From Brugia malayi (taxonomy: Eukaryota > Nematoda > Chromadorea > Rhabditida > Onchocercidae): a stretch of DNA of 64,000 nt. Under the pieces are notes generated by a model that did no database searches, was not told the DNA's origin, and saw only the letters and a list, made by a program, of their open reading frames with translations. How positions within the stretch are numbered: position 1 is the stretch's first letter; every line of letters begins with the position of its first letter. Below, piece by piece: positions 1 to 12,076 of this stretch. The stretch is taken from NCBI RefSeq assembly GCF_000002995.4, contig NW_025062479.1, forward strand, positions 14,060,221 to 14,124,220. The letters run 5' to 3'. A program made the position numbers and the translations under genes.

Positions 1-3000
1 AGAAATTTAAGGAAAAAAAAGCTATAAAAAGTGATTTTTTTTTTTCACTCGATAAATGATTCAGTAAAATTTCTTTTGAACGATTTTATAGCTATACTAC
101 GTGAAATTGAACATATTGATAAATAATTCAGTAATGGCTTTATAAGTATTAAGGTTTAAATGATTGATGATCAAGGAGCTAACAGTGATTAAAACAACAA
201 TAAAAAGTAGTATATGGAAAAATTAGTTATTGAAAATGGAACTGAATCTAGTTCAGTTTTTATTTAGCATTAGATTTATTAAAATTCACTTTAAAAAAAT
301 TACTCATCAATAATTTCATTTGCTAAAATTATACGAGGTAAAAGAGAAAGAAAGAGAGAGAGAGTGAGAGGGAAAGAGAGGAAGGAAGAGATTAAAAATA
401 GAAGTATTGGATAATAATATAAAAAGTATAAAAATGATAGACAAAAGTATCACTTTTGATGAGGCGCATTTGACGGAAAGATATTGTTAGCAATATCAAC
501 AGTTTCAGCTAACCAAGCAAGCTAAATGAATGAGTGAATTCGATATGAAAATTGAAAATTGTGAAAGGGGGGAGAGAGAGGGAGGGAGAGAGAGAAAGGA
601 GAGAGAGAGAAGGATTGCAATGCGACAATGATAATCTGTAAAGCAAAGTGTCTCTCTTGGCCATAAATAAAAGGAGTAATGGAAAGTGATGACGTAAACA
701 AGGCCATATAGCACATAGCCTAGTGTTGTTGAATCAATGCTAGTTAAACATGTTAAGCTTTAGATATAATTGGAAAGGAAAAATGAAAGAGTGGGAGAGG
801 GAGGGAGAGAGAAAGAAATATAGAATGTTGTTTGAAAATTTTTAGCTAACATTGATTCAAATAATAGCTAATATAGTAAAACAAAATTCCAAAACATGCT
901 AAAATATTTAATTTCTAATATATCTAATAATTTAGTACGCTAAAATAAATTACATTAGAAAATTATCATAAATGAAATGACAAGTAATGACAACATATGA
1001 CGACAAATTGCAGAGTAATTAGGCAGAAGAAAAAAAAAAGAGAATAATGCAAATGAAAACTGATTATAATAGTATTATAATAGTTAATACTTACCGCAAA
1101 AATTGAAATTTACTACTACCAATTTTTTTTCTTTTTGTTTTTTGGCAAACCAAATTAATTAAAAATATTATTTATCGCATCAACAAAACATCAATAAATT
1201 TTAACTCAGTGATTGACTTTTATTATATAAGTTGGAAGCAACCTTTTTTGGGGGAAATATTGCTAAAAAACTAAATAACAATAAAATTACATTGTTCAAA
1301 ATATCGAAGACGTGATGTTTTAATTTTTGATTCGTTTTAATTTTGATTTATAATATATTCATTTCATCTTAAAAATACAGCAATCTTAAAGTGGAAATTG
1401 AATTAAAGAAGACAAAAGAAGAAAACATTTTCGTTATTCTTTCAATAATCATTTTAACCACTAATATTGAATACATACTATAATTTCTAAATTTCAATCA
1501 ATATTTTCTTTTTTTTAATAATTTATTATCTTTATAAATAATAATAAAAACTTTAATATATATAAAAGAGAGAATTAAATATTTTGTGAAAAAAAAATGC
1601 TGAATTCAATAAAGTTCATTTAAAATAATTATATTTTTTGAATATTTCTATAAGCATAATGTTAGCAAAAAATTGAGAAAAAACGACCATCAAAAAATAT
1701 TCAATTCCCAATAGCCCCAAACTAAAACATACATTTTTCTTGTCTTTCACTCAAAAAACTATCAAACTTTGCTCAAAACTTTTAAGCTATATTTAAATAA
1801 ACATTTTCATCTCATTGTTCCTAAAATATGAAGTTTATTATCACTGAAAAGAAAAACTATTAATAATAATTGTGTTTTTATACGCGTTAAATTAAAGGAA
1901 TGGATGAAATAAATTATTAAAAAAGTGGAGTTTAATTTGTAGTGATATAAAAATAAATGAAATTTGATAAATAAGCAATTAATCAATCATTGCACAGAAT
2001 GATTAACGTATAATATGATATTATTGCAATTTTAACATTTAATACAATTTAGCATTAATAAATAATCAATTAACCTTTTGCTACTACTCGAATAATATTT
2101 GATGAATTCCAGAAAAAAGAAAGAAAACATATTTTCTGGCTAAATCATAAGCTTGACAAAGTCTAATTAGAGCGCACCTTTGCTAAAATATTTTTAACCC
2201 TGTTATTTTTAAAATAAAATAAACAGTTAATAATCTTTTTTAAAATAAAGTTAACAGTTAATAATCATGATTATGTTTTAGCTCATCTTTATTAAAAGAA
2301 CGTCTTTCAAATTAAATTTAAAAAATTAATACATCAAAGTCCAAAATATTAAGCGCAAAATATTAACAGTTAATAAGATTTCGTGATGTTAGCAATATAC
2401 ATTGCAAAAAAAATAAAAATTTGAAGCAGCTTTCTCCATTTTAACACAAAATAATATAAACATTTTACAATGATCAAACATGGCAGAACTAAGCTATGCT
2501 GGCCAATAATGTAGTTTAGTTAAATTACAGAGTCTAAAAATTGCTTAGGAATATGTCGACAGTTTTACAAAGAGAAAGAGGGTTTTATTTAAGACAAAAA
2601 AGAAGCTCTTTAAGGCTTACGTTATTCTTTTATTGTAGGAAATGAACGACAAGGATCAAAAGCCTTGCTTGATCTCTTTTGGCTGTTTAAACAGTCGATT
2701 CTTTTTTTTTTCTTTTGAAAAATCTGTTGTTTACAGTTGTTTTTTTCGTTTTATACTACTTTTTTCTTTTTCGGAAAACTTCGGCAATATAATGCAAAAC
2801 CTTGTTATCAAACATTAAAAAGCAAATCATTCTTTTTAAATAATAATCACAAGGCAAATACAACATAGACTGATGAATAATTTGCACCAATCATGAATTA
2901 AAAATTTCGTTCAATTAAAACTTCATAATATTACTCAGCTTTTGATGTTTATATTTGAGACTGATGGTATAGGTCACTAGAATTAGTACCACTAGAATTT

Positions 3001-3547
3001 ACATCACGATGAAATCTCAAAATACCAATGAATAAATTCGATCCGATACATATATGTAATTTTTATTGCAAAGCGCTGGATTGATGCAAATATAGAAAAC
3101 TATGGCATACAAATGTACAACAACGGGGGAAAAAAATCCACAGAAATGTGTAAAATGTGATACATTTTTTTCTTATCAGTGTATAATGTAGCCACTTTAT
3201 TTAGAATACTCACGATGGAAGTAAAAGTCACAACAACAAAAATGCACGAAACTTGACAACAAAAAAACTTTATATATAAATTATAAACCATTTTAATAAT
3301 GTAATTTGATAAGAAAGCAATCAATAAAAAGGAACGATTTGTTAATCTCTATGCATTTACATATGGACTCTTTTGGAATGTAATCTACTAACTAATGAAA
3401 TCTGTACTAAGAAGACACGCAAAGCTATTTCTACAAGTGAAAAAATGACAGAAAAGCGTGCTGTATTTAAAGCCTAAAAATGACAGCCTAAATAATAGAA
3501 GTCAAATCTATAAAATAGTGACTTATGAAAAAGGTAATTGTTAAAGG
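1..3547. other. Intergenic, no gene seen
   Basis: I see no supportable gene here. The sequence is AT-rich with purine tracts (GA-rich runs near 345-390, 560-615 and 790-820) and poly-A/T runs. Open frames are short and cross low-complexity sequence. The 3' UTR of the ATP-citrate lyase gene must occupy the right-hand part. A minus-strand AATAAA at 3201-3196, about 350 bases past the stop, is a candidate poly(A) signal. Confidence 0.6.
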
Positions 3548-6500
3548 TCATGCGTTCAAATCACCACTGAATTCCCTTTCGGGCAAAATATATGTGATGT
3601 CATCCCATGGATGTCGATAAAGTCCTTGTTTTAGCCTTCTTTGATCCAAGTAATGCCCTAAATAAACTAATTTAGTACATTTGAATTCATAACATATTCA
3701 CCAGTAAATAACTGAAAGAATACGATATACTGCACTGCCACTGATACCAAAAAAAAAAAGTATGTAATGTCACTAAAAAGTAAACGTAGTCTTTCCGAAC
3801 AAATAAAAAGTCCCATATTCTTTTAAGAGTACATACCAATAAATCCAATACTTCGTCCCAGAACAAAAAGTCCATTTATAGCCCCAATTTCGATGATTTC
3901 TTGTGCTTCTTCGGGTGTAAACATTCCGGAACAGCGAAGTATATCCACGAAAATAACACCGATTGCTCCATCAACATTCAGTATTAAATTTGCTTTCTAG
4001 AAAAATTAAAAATCAAAATCAATTCTAATTTTCGGTGAGAAGATTAACATGTTGATATTTAAAATATACCTTCGACGTAGTAATCTTCTCCACCTTTAAC
4101 GCATATTCTAATAACGGAGTTTCTTGCTTAAATTTTTCCGGGTCCAGAACAAAATCTTTCAATATTTCGATACGTTTGTCTGGGTTATTAATCTGTAAAT
4201 TTATGTATGATAGTGGCATATGAACTGTAATATTATTTTTGATATGCCATTTAGCATGCCCACAGTTAAATTAAGAAAGAACTAACCGACTTGACACGAT
4301 GACCAATTCCCATTATATGTTCACCAGCAAGTCGTTGTTTATTCACAAATTGCATAGGACTTAGTCCCTTATCAAATGCTTCACTGAACTGTCGTGCTGC
4401 ACCATCTAAGGCACCTCCAAACCGATCACCCTATCACAACTTACTTCATTAACAGCTTGCAATCATACTTCATTTAATTTAAATACATTATATTTTAACA
4501 AAGCAAAATTAGTCTGTAACATATTAAGTACTGTCAGGTAAAAATGAAGCAATCAATTGTTAGCTAAAATGCTTTGCAATGAAATTAATCTCAATGTAAT
4601 ATGAGAAAAAGAATACAATTGTTAGCAATCCAGAAACCAAAGATGACACTAAATCTTTCCCTGCTCGAGTACATACAATCGTGTTATGAGCACCGCTTAC
4701 AGCAGGTCCATGGTCAGCAGTTATCATCAAACACATTTCAATAAACTTATTTGCATAATCTGGTAGTCGTTTCTGTAACAATTTTCATTCGCATACTTAA
4801 CAATCTGTAGAACTTTAAAAAAGAAATAGATCGCAAGAATTCAAAAAAAAAAAAGCAGATATCACATTTCTCTAAATGATTTTTAGAGTTTACACAAAGA
4901 GTAGTATACCTGAAACCAGAGTAGGCTAAGTACACCTCCAATGCCAATATCTTGTTCAAGCACACGTGATATTGGCATACCTGCGTAAAGGAGCTCATCA
5001 CCACGTTCATCACATATCGACGTCATAAATGATGCCGATTTCCGTATTAAACCCAGTTCCTGCAAATCGCATCTCATAACAAATAAAGCGCAGTACTGGC
5101 AAAATAAAAGGTAGTAATTAGGTAAACTTACTCTTGCCCATGTGTAATCCATGGGCACAGTAGGAGGTAGTTGTTCTTCTTTCAATACAATTACTTCTTT
5201 TTGCAAAAGTTCTTTGTAAATCTGTAATATGAAGAAGTTGACGCAGAAAAAGAAAAAAGGAAACTAATCATCAAAGATTAAGTCAGAGATTACAAAACAG
5301 AATCAACAATTACTAACCTTGGCAATCTCGTCACCTAAATCGTCAAAGGAATTAGGCACGTGAGCCCCAGCTTCTTTTAGTGCTAAATTTTTAGCAGTAG
5401 CAGTTTCAGCTTTTGCATTGGCAGATGCACCAGCATGACCAAATTGAATCTGAACTACAAGCACACTTAGCCGAGTAATTGAAAAAGCACAATGGATGAA
5501 AATAATGACGTAAAAAATGACAAATTATAGCTCATAACAACTGTAAAGCTTATGTTTGACCGAAATTTTATTTCTTCATTGTTGTTGTGCAATATTATGA
5601 ACTTGCCTATATCGATGTTTTTAATTTATAGAGAATGAACTATTATATTTATTTAAGCTACCTCAAATGTGACGTAGTCTGCACAAGTTCCAATGCACCA
5701 AGCAACAAGAGGTTTTGTCAGGCGTTTCTCTTTTAATGCTTCAACAACCTTGTATTCCTCAACACCACCCAATTCACCAAGCATAACCATCATTTTTACT
5801 CTATAATATTTCCAAGTAATTCATCGGAGGGATTCTATTTCTAGTTTCATTTCTATCAATCATCAATCAATCAACCAAAAGCATTCATTAATAACCTGTC
5901 ATCCATCTCATATCGTAGAAGATGGTCAACAAACGTGCTTCCTGGGTATTTGTCACCCCCAATAGCAATTCCTTCATAAACTCCATCGGCATTTTGTGAA
6001 ATTATATTATTAAGCTCATTTGACATTCCTCCAGAACGTGACACATATGCAACACTATAAATTAGTTATTAGCTAACGAGTTTTTTAGTAGTAATAAATA
6101 TCTAAAAAATTAAACAGATTACCTTCCCGGTCTATAAAGTTTCAATGATAGTATATTGTCCATCATGCCACCAGTATTACCGATTTTAAAACAACCAGGT
6201 TTAATTCCACCCACTGTAGCTGGTCCAATCAGTGTAACGCCTTTTTCATTTGCTAACTGAAATATACAACAAATTAAAATCGTTTTGTTTTTCAGTATTA
6301 CTTGAACTTGCAAAAACACTGAATAAATTAAATCCTAAATCCTTGCCTTAATCAAATGACGAGTTTGATTTTCGGGCATGCCTTCAGCAATTATTGCAAT
6401 GACGCGAATCTGTGCGAAATCCAAAGCTTCGCGAACTGTTACATAGACAGATCGCAAAGAAGCAAATGTGATAAACACAGAAACATCATGATGCTTATTG

Positions 6501-9500
6501 AAGGCATCCTTCATTGACTTATAAACTGGCACTAGAATTTCCTGCAAAATAGGCATAACTATAAAATCAACGTATCAAAAGTTGCCGTAAAATGGCCGGA
6601 AATAATATCAATACTTCAAACTACAGGAAGCAGTACAAATCGAAAAAAAAAAAAAAAAAAAAAAACAACTTTAACTTACTTTTTGTCCAAAATAATATTT
6701 CTGCTTATGATCACCCGTAAAAGGATATGTTGATGCAACCACCGATGGTTGTGAGCGGCCACAGACGAAATCGAAATCAAGCATACCCTGAAATTTGGTG
6801 ATAAATCATGCACCAGCTTTTTAAAAAAGGTTGAATTTCTGAAGTACAGTTACTAACTATGTTTACCTGTATAGCCTTTACTTGTTGTCCCCATACAATT
6901 GCTTTTGTATCACTTTCAAATAAGCTGCCTTCCACTTTAATTCCGCTATCGTTGGTTTCCATCGGTTCTTCTCTACTTTCCGCTAGTTTTATAGCCTTTT
7001 TTGCCGGTGATCTCATATTTACGGATGGTTCTGATTCTATAGCTTTCACAGTCTAAAAAATTATTTCAACATTAAGTAAAAATATTGGTGGCTTCTCAAC
7101 TTCTAAAGGCGTCACCATTATTATCCATACTTACATCTGCTTCTAGTGGAAGAAGAAATTGACCAGTAGTTTGTACAGCTAACGGACTATCCGGAGTACG
7201 ACACAATCCCAATGCTGCTGCTACGATACTTGTCATATGGGTTTCCGGTCCATATACATGAATTGGTAAGTTTAAGCGCGAACCTATAAAAATCAATATG
7301 TTTCGGTAAATTTTGAAATCATTTGATAAGAAAACCAGAATGAAACACAAATGACAGGAGAAACGATGAAACAAACCAGTTTCTTTCATTTTTCTTAGCC
7401 CTTCTTGATAATTTGGTCCCCCTCGCCGTACATGTATAATGACCTTATGCTCATGTAGACGTTTTCCATATTCCTCAAGGGCTTTTATAATACCCTGCAA
7501 TGAATTAATTTGAGTAACGTTATTTCCAAGCAAACAACAGGAAATAAAACTACAAACTTACTTTAAATGTTTTTGCAACATTGGTGAAATTAGCAATTGA
7601 GCCACCGATAATTAGAATTTTGCCTTTTGGATGTGGTGGGCCTTCCGTAAGTACACTGAGTATGGTTTTTGCATATTCATAAGTCATTACTTCAGATGGA
7701 TCACCCGAATATTCACCGTAATTTGCCAACTCAGACATCCTTCCCAGATCACAAATTGTATCACTGAAAGATGGTTATCGAAAGTGGTTAATTGTAACCA
7801 AAAATCATTTAAATCAGTTAAAATATTCGTTTCATGATTAATTATATCTCGACACATACGTGTAAACAACAGAAGCACCACCACCAGCTACCATAGTCCA
7901 GATACGACCTCGACGATTTAAAATAGTTAATTTCAATGAAGCACCAGTTTTCGAATCGAGACCAGCAACATATTTTTCCTATAAAAATAATCATCACTGT
8001 TAAAGATGTTTTTTAAACTGGTCTCGCCTTCTGTTTTATATTTAGCATCTTTAATAACATGTTTTTGTTGAGTTTAATTTATAATTACTAGTTATACATC
8101 AGCACTATTTAGTAGAAAGATTGTAAGCATTGAATTCATTACTAACAACTGTTAAAAGCAGTCTATTATAAAAACTGAAAAGTTTACAAATTGCTTCAAT
8201 AAAAAAAAATGACCGAGAGCAAAAATGTCATGCTTGAACAGATGTCAAGATTGAGTAAGTTTACTGATAGTTGAATATGGAAAGCTGAAAAATAAAAAGA
8301 AATTTTCTTCCATCAGAATCGTAGATTTTTTTAAACAAAAGATAAGCCATGAGAACCTCTGCCATTTTATCTCTCCCGAAAGGAGCAGGAAAATCAATCG
8401 GCTCTCCATTTCTGGTCTTCCAATTTTCCGAACAAAGAAATAGCGCTGTTTCATCAAGCTTTGCGGCAAGATCAAGTATGTAGATTTTGTTGTTGACCAA
8501 AACTGTAATACAGTTAATTAAAATTGAAATGCAAAACTATGGATAGTCTAAAAATCTTCCATTCAGGTCCCAAAACAAAAAAGTTCCTCCTAATAAAGTG
8601 CAACTACTAGGAAAATGACAAAAGTTTTTGACAGCAAAAACTTCATTGTAGGGATTCTTACCAAATGGGTTTATCTCTAAATAAGTGAAGTAATTCTCCT
8701 TATACACATGATAGAGAGCTTTTACAAAGGTTTTCAGTAACCTGAAAATATAGTATGATGATTAAACAACTAAATGAGTGTTAAAAAGAGCTTAAATGCA
8801 CAAATAATTTAAATTTTACAAATTCATGCATCCAAACCGAACTGGCTGAAGAAAGTTTAAACTGTCAGCAACCGTTAAATGATTAATTTCCAGAAATTGA
8901 GATGATCAGAATTAATAAAGCGGAAGTGGGTAATTTTCCTAAAAGATAGATTTAGAAACATATAACTTCCCATATAATCTAAAAATAAAGTAGAAATATA
9001 TAACTTCTCATATAATCTAAAAATAACGTTGCATTGATGTCTAAAGCTGTTAATAATTTTTCTTCAAAGGGTAAAAATAAGTCTAAAAATTAAAATCAAA
9101 TACAAGAATTTCAAAATTGTATATGACATACAATAATTTTTGACTTTCATTTGGACCGATCAATGATTCAAGATCATCATCGGAGATAGAACCGCTCTGC
9201 TTGTCGAGATCTATTGGGATATGCAATTTACGAGCCTTAAATAAATTTTGTAGCGTTCTTTGCTTAATAACTGATCACAGTAGTGAGCTGTTGAGATCCA
9301 AACCTTGTCATCAATGTTTCCAACATCGACCCCACCATGTTCATAGAAGAGAATGACATCATCTTCGCGTCTGCTTATTATAGCAATATACATTTCATCG
9401 CTATCTGAATGATTACAGAACGGTTCCAAAATGAAATTTTGCAAAGTTCCAACTGTTTTACCAATCTGAAACATCATACCACATGAGCACTACAGAAGAT

Positions 9501-10231
9501 TTGCATATAAATCAATGCAGGAGAAAAAATTGCTAACAGAAGCCTATAAATCAAACCTGTATGCTCTTATCTTTCATTTCGTTGAACCACTCACGCAGGA
9601 CAGATAGATTTCCACATTTCACTAAACCCAGTTTACCTCGACGCTTGATCAATTGATCTGGCTTAATTACCGCTTTCTGCAATGGAGATTTTTTGGTATT
9701 CTGTTTCATCCAAGAATATATATATTGCAAAAGAAGAAAAAAATCTTCAAATGATATTCTGACAACAATTATAAAATTACTATCAGTCCCAACTCGTCAA
9801 AAATCTAACGAGAAAATCTGAATATAATTCACAAATCTTTGAAATACGTTTCATTTCCTAAATTTGCATTGATAAAAGAAAAATACAAAGAAGAAAAAAT
9901 TAATTAACAGTGACCAGTTCATATTTTCGAAAAATAGCCATATGCTTGTATTTCAAACAGTTTTCTGAATTAGGTTAGACAAATTCAAATTCAGTAAGAA
10001 CAGGAAAAGGTTAAGGAAGACAGATTTATTCCTTTTAAAAAATAATATCGCTGTACCAGATATAGCGAATACCTTATCATGAGTGAGCCATTCAATTTTA
10101 TCAGTTACAGTGTCGAATGAATCGCTTGAAACAAGTCTTAATGTTTGTGGCTTCTCAATAAATTCGAGTTCTTCCAAATATCGATATAGTAATTCCTTGC
10201 CCGTATATTCACTAATTGCTTTTGCTGACAT
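3548..10231 (-). CDS. acly: ATP-citrate lyase (ATP-citrate synthase), complete, 24 exons
   Basis: Cytosolic enzyme that turns citrate, CoA and ATP into acetyl-CoA, oxaloacetate, ADP and phosphate, supplying lipid synthesis and protein acetylation. Exons on the minus strand: 10231-10073, 9676-9557, 9465-9304, 9235-9132, 8741-8662, 8502-8357, 7978-7860, 7763-7562, 7494-7377, 7283-7135, 7052-6867, 6787-6680, 6541-6347, 6256-6123, 6054-5896, 5800-5662, 5449-5318, 5221-5132, 5059-4910, 4772-4617, 4430-4287, 4192-4070, 3996-3837, 3657-3548. Total 3345 nt, 1114 residues (human ACLY about 1101), and every phase closes. It starts [16 protein letters not shown], almost as in human. Seen: ATP-grasp N-part ([15 protein letters not shown]), a divergent Ser/Glu-rich linker around 454-500, the succinyl-CoA-ligase-like part (GNTGGMMDN), the phosphohistidine motif FGHAGA with His near 765, and the citrate-synthase-like C-part (GIGHRVKS at 977-984). 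The C-terminus ([12 protein letters not shown]) differs from the vertebrate end. Intron 13 uses a GC donor. Confidence 0.97.
6345..6346 (-). other. GC-AG intron donor in ATP-citrate lyase
   Basis: Exon 13 ends in AAG at 6347 and the intron starts GCAAGG. The only nearby GT would delete the conserved HLIK that is needed before the [17 protein letters not shown] of exon 14. With the GC donor the phases on both sides are 0 and the alignment to the family is continuous. Confidence 0.85.
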
Positions 10232-10260
10232 CTTTCAAAATTGTAGCAAGAAAAGTGGCC
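10232..10260 (-). promoter_or_regulatory. Possible spliced-leader acceptor of the ATP-citrate lyase gene
   Basis: On the minus strand a TTTAAATTCCAG acceptor-like string ends at 10260, 28 bases before the start codon at 10231. Nematode mRNAs are often trans-spliced just ahead of the ATG, so this is a plausible leader addition site. Only the sequence match supports it. Confidence 0.35.
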
Positions 10261-10557
10261 TGGAATTTAAAGTTTGTTCTATAAAATCATTATTAATTCA
10301 TGGGAGGAAAAAATGAAAGCTTAGAAGAACACTGAGTTACAAAAGGTTATAAAGCAAGCAAAATGTATTCGGAATAATTAAAATTCCTTCAGAAATAAAA
10401 CATTTACATCATCACAAAGAGAAAGGGAGGGAAACAATTTGAACTCTATGACCTAAACTAAACATTTCAGCAACACCTCCGATAAGAAAAAATTTGATAA
10501 GGAATAATTTGGGATGTGAATTGCTTCATTTTGTGAGGCAGTACAAAATGACACCAT

Positions 10558-10560
<3 letters not shown>

Positions 10561-10592
<32 letters not shown>
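10561..10592. repeat. (TA)n microsatellite
   Basis: About 16 uninterrupted TA dinucleotides, about 330 bases upstream of the ATP-citrate lyase start codon. Confidence 0.95.
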
Positions 10593-10595
<3 letters not shown>

Positions 10596-11570
10596 CAAGC
10601 AAAGAAATTAAAAAGGTAATAGAACTGAACTATAGGAAGTGATCATTTTAGTATATCAGTGGATGTTATCTTTTAATCTTTATAATTAATTAGTATGTTT
10701 ATTCTTTTCTTCTTTTTTGCTCCATGTAAAGGACCCAAAATTTGTCGAAAAAAAAAAAAAAAAAGAAAGAAATGATGGTAAGATATGTGTTTGAGAAAAA
10801 TTAAAAAAGAAAAAAAAAAAAAAAAACTAAAGAAAAATTAGTGAACGAACAATTTCATTTGGATTGAATGATATGTAATACACAATGAATTTTATTTTAT
10901 AAATCCCACTTCTAAAAATAATTGATAACTAAAATATTGACACCTGATTTCATTTCAAATATATCATTCCTATTTCCTAGCAGCAATCAAATTATGACAA
11001 CGCCCGCTCATAGTAAAGTAGTCAAACCGCTTCACCCCATTATACAACGATTAGGGCTCAATGCATCTACATGACATACTTATAATTTACTCTAAACTAA
11101 TTAATTTATTCATTTAGAAGGAATAATGAATGTGTTAAATTTTTATCATAAATATTATCACTGATATACTATTACTGACATATAATTTTGTCTGAAAAAG
11201 AATGCATGTAGTAATATTTTTTTATTACCTTGCATTAACTAAATCATTAAGTAAATCAGAGTACCATTAAACAGTAGTAGGCTTATTAATTAATTAATTT
11301 CAAACAAAATGATTGGACAATTTTTTTTATTCTTCTTCAAGAATTAGTTTATAAAATATTAATTAATTATTAAAAGAAGTATGAGATAAAGGGAGAAGAG
11401 AAGAGGTAAAAGCTATGTGCAGACAAGGACAATAGAATTATTAACACAAACATACGGATAGAACTAGTAGACATACCTGGAATGAATAGTAAAAAGGCGG
11501 TAACGGACATATACCCATTGCGCTTTATCTTTATACACAATTGCAAAATGGTGGAATGATGTCTGTACGT

Positions 11571-12076
11571 TATTATTTACGCTCTAGCTTAACAGATTAA
11601 TTCAGTTCATAAATTCATTTCTCTATTCCCACATTGATCTTTGTTCTTCCTTCTAGTTTTTTTTTTTCCTTTTTTTTCAACGCTTTATATTTTTAAACTA
11701 CCTTATCTGTTTTATCATTCTTTACCTAGAAATGATATCTCAGATTCAAATTGTCATCATTTTTTTTCCTTTTATTTTTCTTATCATTCTTTATCTGTAA
11801 ATTTAACATGTTATTGTTTTTATTATTTACACTCCAGCTTAGTTGATTAATTCAATTTATAATTTCATTTCTCTATCTCCACACTGACCTTTGTTGCTTC
11901 TATTTCTTTTTCCTTTTAACATTTAATATTTTACAACTATTTTATCTATCTTATCATTCTTTACCTACAAATGATATGTCACACTCGAATTGTCATCACT
12001 TTTTTTTTCTATCTTATCTGTTTTGTCATTCTTTATCTATAGATTGCACATGTCACATTCAAATTGTCACCATTTT
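11571..12076. repeat. About 250-bp tandem duplication with nested 50-bp units
   Basis: The stretch beginning TTATTATTTACGCTC at 11571 is repeated with substitutions from 11821 (TATTATTTACACTCC), a 250-base offset; both continue with a GATTAATTCA/CATTTCTCTATYYCCACA core. Within and after the copies a shorter unit recurs, of the form TTATCATTCTTTACCT then AAATGATAT then CAAATTGTCATCA, at 11712-11760, 11951-12000 and 12023-12074, with a degraded copy near 11780. No reading frame is kept open, so this is non-coding repeat growth. Confidence 0.8.

Noticed and set aside
2640..2816. Frame starting MNDKDQKPCLISFGCLNSRF after a TTGTAG acceptor
   Set aside because: After 20 codons it becomes poly-Phe from a T run; no partner exon.
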